Position numbers and translations under genes: made by a program
Source of the DNA: an uncultured Clostridia bacterium
Lineage (GTDB): Bacteria; Bacillota; Clostridia; UBA1381
NCBI GenBank assembly: GCA_910585795.1
Contig: CAJUFV010000132.1
Location: 1 to 10,345, forward strand
DNA: 10,345 nucleotides
Direction of reading: 5' to 3'
Shown: in pieces, positions 1 to 7,512 of the stretch
How the letters are laid out: each line of letters opens with the position of its first letter
Position numbering within the stretch: position 1 is the stretch's first letter
Notes under the pieces: model-generated
What the model was told of the DNA's origin: nothing
What the model saw: only the letters and a program-made list of their open reading frames with translations
The model's database searches: none

Positions 1-24
1 AACTATAAAATAAATAAATAATTT

Positions 25-31
25 AAGGAGG
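25..31 (+). promoter_or_regulatory. Ribosome binding site of the solute-binding protein gene
   Basis: AAGGAGG lies 9 nt before the ATG at 41 and is a near-perfect Shine-Dalgarno sequence, which fixes that start. The rest of the first 40 bases is AT-rich with no recognisable -35/-10 pair, so the operon promoter lies to the left of the window. The strong site fits the usual need for more binding protein than permease. Confidence 0.85.
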
Positions 32-40
32 AAATACAAT

Positions 41-1402
41 ATGAAATCATTAAGAAAAACCATGGCGTTGTCAATCGCAGCGGTTATGGCCTGCTCTATT
101 CTTGCAGGCTGCGGCGGAGACGGCGCGGTTGAACCAACCCAGACAAGTACAAACAGTGATAAGCCTTATGAGGGTGTGACTTTACATTACGCTGTTTCAG
201 AATCAGCTACACAGGGTGGTGAAACAGTTGACCTTGTAAATCTGGTAAAGGAAAAGACGGGTATTAATATTGAATTTACGATAGTACCTAACACAAACGC
301 GGGTGAAGTGGATAAGGCGCTTGTAAGTCTTATGGCCGGAGATGAGCTTGATATTTTATACGGAACAGACGCTAAGCTGAAAACATATTACAACGCTGGC
401 GTTCTTACCTCGCTTGACGAGCTTGCTGAAAATACAAAATATGATATGGAAAGTGTTTTTGGTGACAGTCTTGTAAATTATAGTGACGGTCATGTATACG
501 GCTTGCCCGCCTACAAGGATATTTGGCTGACATTCTATAACAAGAAGCTTTTTGATGAGGCAAATGTTGAATATCCGTCAGCAGAGGGCTGGACATGGGA
601 AAAATATGTTGAAACAGCTAAAAAACTGACTGACGCGGGAAAGGGTACATTCGGTTCGTTCATGCTTGACTATGATAATTATAACTATATGTACGCTTTG
701 CAGAACGGATGGGAGCCGTACAATGCGGACCAGTCAGAATCAAACTTTACAGACCAGAAATTTAAGGATAGCTTAAAATGGTTCTACGGACTAGGCAATG
801 ATGAAAAAATTCAGCCTGACAGTGTTACCTACGCGGCCGGCACATATCCGTGGAATACCTTTGTCGCTTCTGACAAGATGGCAATGTTTGTATGCGGCGG
901 CTGGGTTGCGTCAATGCTTCCTAATATTGAAAAATATCCGAGAGACTGGCAATGCGGAATTCTTCCAATGCCGTATCCAGAGGGACAGGAGCCGTCCACA
1001 CTTGCTGTAACAGGCTGCTATGCGGTGCCGACAACAAGTAAAAATAAAGAGGCCGCTTTTGCCGCTATTAAATGCATGGCTGAGGAGCAGTATACGTTGG
1101 GCTACGGACGTATTCCGGCAAGAGTTGACCTTACTGACGAGGAAATCACAAGCTATATTTCAGATAAGCTTGTTCCGACATTTGCGAATGATAATATAAC
1201 AACAGAGGATTTCAGAAGCGCATGGTTTGATGCTGACAGAAAGGTGCTTTCAGAAAAGATTATAGGCCCTGCCGACGCTACAATCAGTCAGATAGTTATA
1301 GAGGAATCACAGCTTTACGGTTCCGGCTCAAAAGACCTTGACGCGGCGGCTGACGCTATTAAAAAACGTTCAGATGCGGCAATAAAAGAAGATAATCAGT
1401 AA
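41..1402 (+). CDS. ABC transporter sugar-binding lipoprotein (SBP family 1, CUT1 type)
   Basis: This is the extracellular solute-binding component of a carbohydrate ABC importer, anchored to the outer face of the membrane. The 453-residue protein begins with a lipoprotein signal peptide: a basic start (K2, R5, K6), a hydrophobic stretch at about 8-20, and the lipobox L21-A-G-C24, so C24 should be lipidated after signal peptidase II cleavage. A Gly/Thr/Ser/Asn-rich linker (about 25-42) follows, as is usual before the folded domain. The mature part has SBP_bac_1 hallmarks: a DILYGTDA strand near 104-111, GLPAYKDIWLTFYNKKLFDEA near 154-174, a TWEKYVETAKKLT helix, and a GGWVASMLP segment in the second lobe. 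Two CUT1 permease genes follow at once in the same operon. The ligand cannot be read from the sequence; an oligosaccharide is inferred from the glycosidases downstream. Family assignment is very secure, substrate unknown. Confidence 0.95.
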   Translation: MKSLRKTMALSIAAVMACSILAGCGGDGAVEPTQTSTNSDKPYEGVTLHYAVSESATQGGETVDLVNLVKEKTGINIEFTIVPNTNAGEVDKALVSLMAGDELDILYGTDAKLKTYYNAGVLTSLDELAENTKYDMESVFGDSLVNYSDGHVYGLPAYKDIWLTFYNKKLFDEANVEYPSAEGWTWEKYVETAKKLTDAGKGTFGSFMLDYDNYNYMYALQNGWEPYNADQSESNFTDQKFKDSLKWFYGLGNDEKIQPDSVTYAAGTYPWNTFVASDKMAMFVCGGWVASMLPNIEKYPRDWQCGILPMPYPEGQEPSTLAVTGCYAVPTTSKNKEAAFAAIKCMAEEQYTLGYGRIPARVDLTDEEITSYISDKLVPTFANDNITTEDFRSAWFDADRKVLSEKIIGPADATISQIVIEESQLYGSGSKDLDAAADAIKKRSDAAIKEDNQ

Positions 1403-1419
1403 TAGAGGAGGAGAATAAA

Positions 1420-2316
1420 ATGGCAAAACCACGTAATAGAATGCATTTTAAAGAAAATGTCACAGGATATGCTTTCATTACTCCGTATTTGCTGCTGTTT
1501 ATTGTTTTCACAGGTATACCATTTATATGTTCAATATTGTTCTCATTCACGAACCTGACATATATTTCCAAGCTTGACAATCTGAAGCTGGTCGGATTAG
1601 CTAATTATATTAAGATGTTCCAGAGCCCCGAGGTAATGGCGGCTCTGGGCAGGACTTTCCTATATTCAATTGTGTATGTTCCTGTAATAATGGTATTGGG
1701 CTTTGCGCTTGCCATGGTTGTAAATAAGGGAATACACTGGAAAGGCACTATACGCGGAATGGTCTTTCTTCCGTATGTATCAAATATGGTTGCTGTTGCG
1801 GTTATTTTTAAAATAATTCTTGGCCCAAGCGGCCCGTTTTATCAGATACTGCAATTTTTCGGTGTTGAAAATCCGCCGCTTCCTTTGCTTTCGGATAAGC
1901 TGGCACTGCCCGCGGTGGCGTTGATTGCTGTATGGAAGGGTGTCGGACTTAATATGATTACTTATCTGGGCGCATTACAGAATGTCCCCGCAGAGCTGGA
2001 CGAAGCCGCTCAGATAGACGGCGCGAATAAATGGCAGAGAATCAGGAATGTGGTAATACCTATGATATCACCTACGACCTTCTTCCTTATTATAAGCTCT
2101 ATAATAACATCACTGCAAAACTTCACAGTTATTCAGTCGCTTACAGAAGGAGGTCCCGGTCAGGCAACAACGGTAATGGCTCTGAGTATAGTTCGTACAG
2201 CATTTGTACAAAACAATACAGGCTTTGCGAGTGCTCAGGCAATGATAGTATTCCTTATAGTAATGATTATTACGCTTATTCAATGGCGCGGACAGAAAAA
2301 ATGGGTAAATTATTAA
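1420..2316 (+). CDS. Sugar ABC transporter permease, MalF/UgpA type (CUT1)
   Basis: First membrane subunit of the CUT1 importer. The 298-residue protein shows about six hydrophobic segments (near 17-42, 76-101, 112-134, 163-186, 217-237 and 268-288). It carries the binding-protein-dependent transport EAA loop at about 190-218 (PAELDEAAQIDGANKWQRIR, then VVIPMISP), which docks on the ATPase. The length and the position of the loop about 80 residues before the end match UgpA/LacF-like subunits, which lack the long extra periplasmic loop of E. coli MalF. The ATG at 1420 follows a GAGGAGGAG ribosome site at 1405-1413. The gene starts 17 nt after the binding-protein stop and ends 13 nt before the next permease, so the three are surely co-transcribed. 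Substrate is not deducible. Confidence 0.95.
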   Translation: MAKPRNRMHFKENVTGYAFITPYLLLFIVFTGIPFICSILFSFTNLTYISKLDNLKLVGLANYIKMFQSPEVMAALGRTFLYSIVYVPVIMVLGFALAMVVNKGIHWKGTIRGMVFLPYVSNMVAVAVIFKIILGPSGPFYQILQFFGVENPPLPLLSDKLALPAVALIAVWKGVGLNMITYLGALQNVPAELDEAAQIDGANKWQRIRNVVIPMISPTTFFLIISSIITSLQNFTVIQSLTEGGPGQATTVMALSIVRTAFVQNNTGFASAQAMIVFLIVMIITLIQWRGQKKWVNY

Positions 2317-2317
2317 A

Positions 2318-2323
2318 GAGGTG
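2318..2323 (+). promoter_or_regulatory. Ribosome binding site that decides the start of the second permease
   Basis: The sequence AGAGGTGA around 2317-2324 is a good Shine-Dalgarno match, with 6 nt between core GAGGTG and the ATG at 2330. A GTG at 2321 is in frame and could be read as the start, but it lies inside this ribosome site and has no site of its own upstream. The ATG at 2330 is therefore the better start and shortens the protein by three residues. Confidence 0.8.
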
Positions 2324-2329
2324 AGATGC

Positions 2330-3163
2330 ATGTATAAAAAGAATAAGGTTTTAGGCTGGATACTGACGATAGTAATGCTGCTTATAGGTTTGCTTTGCAT
2401 ATATCCTTTTATATTCATGTTATCCTCATCGTTTAAGGTCAGCGGAGACGTGCTGCAAAAGCCGTTTCAGATAATTCCGAATCCTATAACATTTGAGAAT
2501 ATAAAAGGACTTTTCCATAGTGATTATTATAATTTCCCCAGATGGTATGTAAATACGGTAATGATGACAGGTATTACAATAATTATTAAGCTGTTCCTGA
2601 TAACCTTTACAGCGTATGGATTTTCAAAAATACGGTTTAAAGGACGCGACGCAATATTTCTTGTATTGCTTGCCGCTATGATGATACCGGCAGATATTAT
2701 GATACTTCCGAGATACATGATATTTAAAAACTTAAAGCTCTTAAATTCTATGTGGGCGATTATAATTCCAAGCTGTGTTGACGTATACTTTGTATTCCTG
2801 CTAAGACAGGCGTTTATAAGTGTTCCGGAATCAATCAGCGAGGCGGCGAAAATAGACGGATGCAATCATTTTACAATTTACTTGCGGATAATAACTCCGC
2901 TTGCGAAACCCTCTATTGCAACAATGGTACTATTTTCGTTTGTATGGACATGGAATGATTACATGAGTCCTTATTTGTACATATCGGATATAAACAAGCA
3001 AATGCTTTCAGTAGGTATTAAGCTGTTTTCAGCGGGTCAGGTGCAGGACTACGGTTCTCAGATGGCCGCGGCAACACTGGTGCTTTTACCAATAATCTTT
3101 GTATTCCTGTTCTGTCAGAGATTTTTCATAGAAAATGCTACATCGTCAGGAGTAAAGGGATAA
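2330..3163 (+). CDS. Sugar ABC transporter permease, MalG/UgpE type (CUT1)
   Basis: Second membrane subunit of the importer, pairing with the preceding permease. From the ATG at 2330 it is 277 residues, the usual size for MalG/UgpE/AraQ-like subunits. The N-terminus has a single hydrophobic helix (about 9-32) ending in the IYPFIFMLSSSFK segment typical of this subunit. Further membrane segments lie near 76-98, 107-127, 141-160, 196-212 and 245-263. The EAA loop is at about 165-194 (VPESISEAAKIDGCNHFTIY, then ITPLAKP). The tail FFIENATSSGVKG resembles the family ending in which the C-terminus closes with G-x-VKG. It is the last gene of the operon: no ATPase gene follows and a hairpin terminator begins 12 nt after the stop. 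In such loci the ATPase is usually a shared MsmK/MsiK-type protein encoded elsewhere. Confidence 0.95.
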   Translation: MYKKNKVLGWILTIVMLLIGLLCIYPFIFMLSSSFKVSGDVLQKPFQIIPNPITFENIKGLFHSDYYNFPRWYVNTVMMTGITIIIKLFLITFTAYGFSKIRFKGRDAIFLVLLAAMMIPADIMILPRYMIFKNLKLLNSMWAIIIPSCVDVYFVFLLRQAFISVPESISEAAKIDGCNHFTIYLRIITPLAKPSIATMVLFSFVWTWNDYMSPYLYISDINKQMLSVGIKLFSAGQVQDYGSQMAAATLVLLPIIFVFLFCQRFFIENATSSGVKG

Positions 3164-3174
3164 TAAATAAACAG

Positions 3175-3201
3175 GGCGGACATTTACAATGTCCGCCTTT
3201 T
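3175..3201 (+). terminator. Rho-independent terminator of the transporter operon
   Basis: A perfect 9-bp GC-rich stem (GGCGGACAT at 3175-3183 pairing with ATGTCCGCC at 3189-3197) encloses a 5-nt loop and is followed by four T residues. It begins 12 nt after the last permease stop. The T-tract is short, so termination may be partial. The same palindrome is centred on the -35 box of the next gene's promoter, so it could also be, or double as, a protein-binding operator. Confidence 0.8.
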
Positions 3202-3211
3202 ATGTTATAAT
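3183..3211 (+). promoter_or_regulatory. SigA-type promoter of the GH88 gene, extended -10
   Basis: TTTACA (3183-3188, 5 of 6 to consensus) and TATAAT (3206-3211, 6 of 6) are separated by exactly 17 nt, and TG at 3203-3204 makes an extended -10 (TGTTATAAT). The predicted transcription start is near 3218, leaving a leader of about 30 nt that contains the ribosome site AAAGGA (3231-3236). The -35 box lies in the loop and inner stem of the upstream terminator and the terminator T-tract falls in the promoter spacer. No function has been tested; this is pattern recognition. Confidence 0.75.
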
Positions 3212-3247
3212 TATACTATAATATGAAATGAAAGGATTGATTGAAAT

Positions 3248-4423
3248 ATGATGACAAGAGAAAGGTTTATACAGTATCCAATGATTTTGGCAGAGGAGGT
3301 AAAGCTTGCTCTGGAAAAAGCGGTTGAGCTTACAGAAGTAAATGTAAATGAATTTTATGATTGTTTTCCCGCAGCAAACAGCGAAAATAATTTTTACAGC
3401 GAATTTGAAAATACAGACTGGACAGAGGGATTCTGGACAGGGGAATTATGGCTTGCTTACGAAAAAAGTCAAAACGCTGTTTTAAAAGACGCGGCGCTGA
3501 AGCAGGTGGAAAATTTTCTTCATAGAATAGAAAACCATATAAATACAGACCATCATGACATGGGATTTTTATATAGTCCGTCGTGTGTCGCGGCATATAA
3601 ACTTACATGCAGTGAAAACGGTAAAAAAGCCGCCATTCTTGCGGCTGATAATCTTCTTGGAAGATTTCACGAGAAAGGAGAATTTTTTCAGGCGTGGGGT
3701 GAAATGGGCGCTCCTGATAATTACAGGCTTATTATAGACTGTCTTATGAATATGCCTCTGCTGTTTTGGGCAAGCGAGGTTACGGGCGATACAAGGTATA
3801 AAGAGAAGGCTGAAAGACATATAAAAACAGCAATGCGAAATATAATACGTCCTGACAATTCGACGTACCACACATATTTCTTTGATACCGAAACAGGTTT
3901 GCCGCAAAAGGGCGTCACATGTCAGGGAAACCGTGACGGCTCGGCATGGTCACGCGGTCAGGCATGGGGTATATACGGAAGCGCAATAGCGTATTCAAAA
4001 CTTAAAAATGATGAATACATAGATATATTCAGACGCGTTACGGATTATTTTATAGAACATCTTCCTGACGACCTTGTTCCGTACTGGGATTTTGATTTTG
4101 ACACCGGAAGCGATGAACCGCGTGACTCATCAGCAGGAGTAATTGCCGTATGCGGTATGCTGGAGATGTCAAAATATCTTGATAAAGACGAGGCAACGTA
4201 TTATACTGACGCGGCGTATAGGATTATGAAAGCGCATGTTGATTTATGTGCGGTAAAAAGCATAGAACAGTCAAACGGTCTTTTACTGCATGGAACCTAT
4301 GCCCGCAAAACTCCTACAAATACATGTACTAATGGCGGTGTGGATGAATGTAACACATGGGGAGATTATTTTTATCTTGAGGCTCTTACTCGTATGACAA
4401 AGGATTGGGAGCTATACTGGTAA
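3248..4423 (+). CDS. GH88-family unsaturated glucuronyl hydrolase
   Basis: Predicted to remove the 4-deoxy-4,5-unsaturated uronic acid that polysaccharide lyases leave at the non-reducing end of oligosaccharides. Family members act by hydration of the vinyl ether rather than by direct glycosidic attack. The 391-residue length is normal for GH88 (about 375-400) and the repeated helical segments suit an (alpha/alpha)6 barrel. Visible family motifs are NTDWTEGFWTGELWLAYE (55-72), HHDMGFLY (102-109), IIDCLMNMPLLFWAS (162-176), GVTCQGNRDGSAWSRGQAWGIYG (222-244) and EPRDSSAGVIAVCGMLEM (290-307). D104 and D164 match the two catalytic aspartates of characterised enzymes (D88 and D149 in the Bacillus sp. 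GL1 enzyme), with nearly the same spacing. There is no signal peptide, so it is cytoplasmic. The start at 3248 is chosen for AAAGGA 11 nt upstream; the next codon is also ATG. GH105 is the related alternative, but the HHDMGF and SWSRGQAW-like motifs favour GH88. The exact substrate is unknown. Confidence 0.9.
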   Translation: MMTRERFIQYPMILAEEVKLALEKAVELTEVNVNEFYDCFPAANSENNFYSEFENTDWTEGFWTGELWLAYEKSQNAVLKDAALKQVENFLHRIENHINTDHHDMGFLYSPSCVAAYKLTCSENGKKAAILAADNLLGRFHEKGEFFQAWGEMGAPDNYRLIIDCLMNMPLLFWASEVTGDTRYKEKAERHIKTAMRNIIRPDNSTYHTYFFDTETGLPQKGVTCQGNRDGSAWSRGQAWGIYGSAIAYSKLKNDEYIDIFRRVTDYFIEHLPDDLVPYWDFDFDTGSDEPRDSSAGVIAVCGMLEMSKYLDKDEATYYTDAAYRIMKAHVDLCAVKSIEQSNGLLLHGTYARKTPTNTCTNGGVDECNTWGDYFYLEALTRMTKDWELYW

Positions 4424-4504
4424 CGTGTAATTGCTAAGTGTTGCGGTTTGATATGACTGAGGTATAGTTTAAGTGATATATTTAGTTTTATAACAATATA
4501 GACA

Positions 4505-4510
4505 GGGAGG
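4505..4510 (+). promoter_or_regulatory. Ribosome binding site supporting a TTG start
   Basis: GGGAGG (within AGGGAGGCG) sits 8 nt before TTG at 4519. The first in-frame ATG is at 4546, 35 nt from this site and without one of its own, so the TTG is the likely start of the GH127 gene. The 95-nt gap after GH88 (4424-4518) has no terminator-like hairpin. TATAGT at 4463-4468 has only a poor -35 partner (TTGCGG, spacing 16), so read-through from the GH88 promoter is the likelier source of transcript. Confidence 0.7.
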
Positions 4511-4518
4511 CGACGGCA

Positions 4519-7437
4519 TTGACCGGATGTGAAAATAAATATAAAATGGAAGTGTTTAATTCTATCTCCGCAAATATTAATTATGTTAAAAATGCCGGAG
4601 CAGCCTATGCTGACGCGGTATATAGTATCGAAATAGGTAATAATTCGGATAATGCTTGTTACACTGTTACTGCCGGTATATATGACTATAAGGATAATTT
4701 GATTGGGAATAAGACTGTCAAAACAATATCCGCTGAGGAAATAAAAAAACTTGATGGTGACTATACAGGAGTAAGACTGAAGCTGAATATAAACGGTATT
4801 GTAAAAGTAAGGTTATCTCTTGAAAAAGATGAAAAAGTAGTTGCTGAATGTGTGAGAGTAATAAATAATATTCCGTCATATATGGATACATCTGAGATTA
4901 AGTTAAAACCGTACAGTCGTTTTGAGAAAAGCGAGCGCGTAGGCTTGGGATATATAATGGGTATTGACCTTCCGCGTCTTGTTGCTCCGTCTTATGAGGT
5001 TCATGGATTAAATCTGAGATATGGCGAGACTGACGATGCTGTAAGAATAGGCGATGAACAGGCAGGTGAGATTGTAAGACGATACGGGGGCTGGGAAGCG
5101 CGCGGAGCGTGTAAGATTAAAGCCGATGAACGTTATACTCTTGCAGGTGAGCAGATGGGTCACTGGCTTTCATCGGCGGCTGTGTTTTATAATCATTTCA
5201 GAAATGAGGACAGTATTCTTCTTACAGCGGCATCTCAGAATGGAGAGGATATTAATATCACTCCGAAAGATATTCATAATAAGATAGAATATGTTGTTGA
5301 TAAATTGGATAATCTTCAGAAAACAGATATACCGTGTGACTGGAAAGCGGCAGTGAATAAGGAGTACATAGGCGGCTGTGATGAAATTCCGTTTCTGGAT
5401 TGTTTTGCGGGGAAGGAAAACTGGTGCGGTGTTTACTGGGTACCATGGTATAATATTCATAAAATATATCAGGGATTGCTTGATGTGTATAATTATGCTG
5501 AAGAGAGGGCGGCGCTGAAAGCGTACAGAGTACTAAAAAAGCTGGCTGACTGGGCGGTATCCGGAATTGCGGAGCTTACTGATACACAGATGCGTAGTGT
5601 GTTGAATACGGAATTCGGCGGTATGAATGAGATATTTGCGGCAATGTATGAGATTACAGCTGATGAGGTATATAAAAACGCGGCATTGCGGTTTACCCAT
5701 GACAAGATAATTGACCCCTTGAAAACAAACGACACAGACACATTATCCGGCTTGCATGCAAATACGCAGATACCAAAGTTTATAGGAGCCGCAAAATTAT
5801 ATGAGCAGGATAAAGAAGTATATGAGTCTTACAAAACAGCTTGTGAAAACTTCTGGTATAATGTGAACAATGAACGCTGTTATGCGATAGGCGGCAATTC
5901 ACTGGCGGAGCATTTTCAAAAATTCGGTAATGAGGAGCTTGGCGTAAAGACCTGTGAAAGCTGTAATACCTATAATATGATGCGTCTTACGGAGTACTTG
6001 TTTGCATGGGAGCATAAAAGCGAATATATGGACTGGTACGAGCGCGCGTTATATAATCATATACTTGGCCAGCAGGAGCCTGAAACGGGAGCAAAGATGT
6101 ATTTTGTATCAATGGTTCAGGGTACTCATAGAATTTATGAACAGAAATATAACGCATGGTGGTGCTGTACGGGCACCGGTATGGAAAATCCCGCGCGATA
6201 TACCAGAACCGCTTGTTTTGAGGATAAGGATGATTTGTATATAAATTTGTATATGGCGGGTATATATAACTGGAGAAGAAAAAATTTAACCTTTAATATA
6301 GAAACAGATTATCCCTATTCAGAGACTGTGAAGATAACTGTAACAGGGGGAAACAGTTTTGTGAATATTAAACTGCGTGCTCCCAAATGGATATCCGGAC
6401 AAATGACTGTGAAATTAAACGGAGAACAAACAGCAGTATCAAATGGCGGAAGGTATGTTTTGCTTAGCAGTATTAAAGCGGGAGATGTGATTGAGCTTGT
6501 GATTCCTATGGGAATTGGTGTTTATGAATCGCGCGATAATAAAAAAATTGCGTATGAATACGGGCCGCTGGTACTTGCTGCTAAGCTTAAAGGAAAAATT
6601 AAGCCGGATTTTGAATATATTTGGGAGGAAAGAAATACGGCGTGTCAGCAGGCAGTATATCCTGTTCTAAAAACCTCGGACGGAATGGGGAAAAACACTA
6701 CTGACGATATAACTGATTATATTAAAAAGGACAGCCGAAGTGACACACTTAAATTTATACTTTCCGCGGACAGAAATTCAACAGGAAAACAGGTGGAACT
6801 GGTTCCGTTTGCAGATATTGTTCATAATTATTATAATATATATTTTGATATTGATACGGAAATAGATGAATACGGTATTAATTTAAGTAATATACAGCTT
6901 GATTATGTTGACCCAGACGGACAGCAGTCGGAGCTCAGTCATGGTATGATTCAAAGCGCGGATAAGATGACAGATTTTCGAAATGATTCGGTGCAGGGCA
7001 TGGATGATAACGGACAATATCGTTACGCGTACGGAAAAAACGGCTTTTTTAAATATAATATGCTTGTAGATAAAGCATCGGAATGTAATTATCTGATTTT
7101 AAGATATTACGATAAGGACGATACAGTTGAAGCGGATATTTGGAATAGCGGCAAGAATGACAGGAGGATATTTAACGTAAAATTTAAAATATTTGCGGAT
7201 GATACAGAGCTTATAGCTGACGGCAAAAATTATGTGGAAGTAACAAATGGAAAAGGAAGATTTATAAATAAATTAATTAAGATTCCGCCGGAAACGGTTA
7301 GAGCTTGTGCTCAAACAGATTTGTCTACAGGGTGCGGTATTATTTCTGTAAAGCTTGTGCCGTATGATGAGAACAGTGCGACAGTACCGTTCAGGAGAAT
7401 TTATACAACAATAGGATACCCTGAAAATATTGTATAA
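4519..7437 (+). CDS. GH127-family (DUF1680) beta-L-arabinofuranosidase-type glycosidase
   Basis: Predicted cysteine-dependent glycosidase that releases beta-L-arabinofuranose, or a related sugar, from oligosaccharides. The 972-residue protein has three parts. About 1-125 is a beta-rich segment with no family I recognise. About 130-790 is the GH127 region: an (alpha/alpha)6 barrel followed by beta-sandwich. About 795-972 is a C-terminal region that resembles accessory domains seen in other long DUF1680 proteins (DUF6805-like, tentative). The active site can be traced against Bifidobacterium HypBA1: E464 in the AEHF motif (acid/base, E322), E480 and C482 in the ESCNTYNM motif (zinc ligands E338 and C340, same 16-residue spacing), and C549-C550 in WWCCTGTGME (nucleophile C417 and ligand C418). 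All catalytic residues are present. No signal peptide is seen, so it is cytoplasmic. The start is TTG, supported by GGGAGG. Family members also include an aceric acid hydrolase acting on rhamnogalacturonan II, so the sugar released is not certain. Confidence 0.92.
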   Translation: MTGCENKYKMEVFNSISANINYVKNAGAAYADAVYSIEIGNNSDNACYTVTAGIYDYKDNLIGNKTVKTISAEEIKKLDGDYTGVRLKLNINGIVKVRLSLEKDEKVVAECVRVINNIPSYMDTSEIKLKPYSRFEKSERVGLGYIMGIDLPRLVAPSYEVHGLNLRYGETDDAVRIGDEQAGEIVRRYGGWEARGACKIKADERYTLAGEQMGHWLSSAAVFYNHFRNEDSILLTAASQNGEDINITPKDIHNKIEYVVDKLDNLQKTDIPCDWKAAVNKEYIGGCDEIPFLDCFAGKENWCGVYWVPWYNIHKIYQGLLDVYNYAEERAALKAYRVLKKLADWAVSGIAELTDTQMRSVLNTEFGGMNEIFAAMYEITADEVYKNAALRFTHDKIIDPLKTNDTDTLSGLHANTQIPKFIGAAKLYEQDKEVYESYKTACENFWYNVNNERCYAIGGNSLAEHFQKFGNEELGVKTCESCNTYNMMRLTEYLFAWEHKSEYMDWYERALYNHILGQQEPETGAKMYFVSMVQGTHRIYEQKYNAWWCCTGTGMENPARYTRTACFEDKDDLYINLYMAGIYNWRRKNLTFNIETDYPYSETVKITVTGGNSFVNIKLRAPKWISGQMTVKLNGEQTAVSNGGRYVLLSSIKAGDVIELVIPMGIGVYESRDNKKIAYEYGPLVLAAKLKGKIKPDFEYIWEERNTACQQAVYPVLKTSDGMGKNTTDDITDYIKKDSRSDTLKFILSADRNSTGKQVELVPFADIVHNYYNIYFDIDTEIDEYGINLSNIQLDYVDPDGQQSELSHGMIQSADKMTDFRNDSVQGMDDNGQYRYAYGKNGFFKYNMLVDKASECNYLILRYYDKDDTVEADIWNSGKNDRRIFNVKFKIFADDTELIADGKNYVEVTNGKGRFINKLIKIPPETVRACAQTDLSTGCGIISVKLVPYDENSATVPFRRIYTTIGYPENIV

Positions 7438-7450
7438 TTACAGATGTTAT

Positions 7451-7490
7451 AAAGAATGCCCAAATGTTTTATACATTTGGGCATTTTTTA
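7451..7490. terminator. Bidirectional terminator between convergent GH127 and GH3 genes
   Basis: A perfect 12-bp stem (AATGCCCAAATG at 7455-7466 with CATTTGGGCATT at 7474-7485) encloses a 7-nt loop and is followed by T residues to 7489. The flanking AAAG (7451-7454) can extend pairing with the T-tract and gives a short U-tract on the other strand, so the hairpin can serve both genes. It starts 14 nt after the GH127 stop and lies 23 nt beyond the GH3 stop. Confidence 0.88.
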
Positions 7491-7512
7491 CCTATAAAAA
7501 GATAATATGCTG

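Noticed and set aside
5..24. AAAT-like short tandem repeat before the first gene
   Set aside because: It is ordinary AT-rich leader sequence with only a few imperfect units.
2321..2329. GTG at 2321 as the start of the second permease
   Set aside because: It lies within the Shine-Dalgarno sequence that serves the ATG at 2330 and has no ribosome site of its own.
2110..2865. Minus-strand open frames of about 100 codons (2110-2418 and 2527-2865) opposite the permease genes
   Set aside because: They are antiparallel shadows of clear membrane-protein genes, with no recognisable protein family, and both permease frames are intact with conserved motifs.
3248..4423. GH105 rhamnogalacturonyl hydrolase as the assignment
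   Set aside because: The fold and chemistry are shared, but the HHDMGF and IIDCLMN aspartate motifs with a 60-residue gap and the RDGSAWSRGQAW motif fit GH88 better.
4424..4518. Possible independent promoter or riboswitch before the GH127 gene
   Set aside because: TATAGT and TATAAC hexamers occur but without a reasonable -35 at 16-18 nt, and no stable hairpin or known riboswitch pattern is visible in 95 nt.
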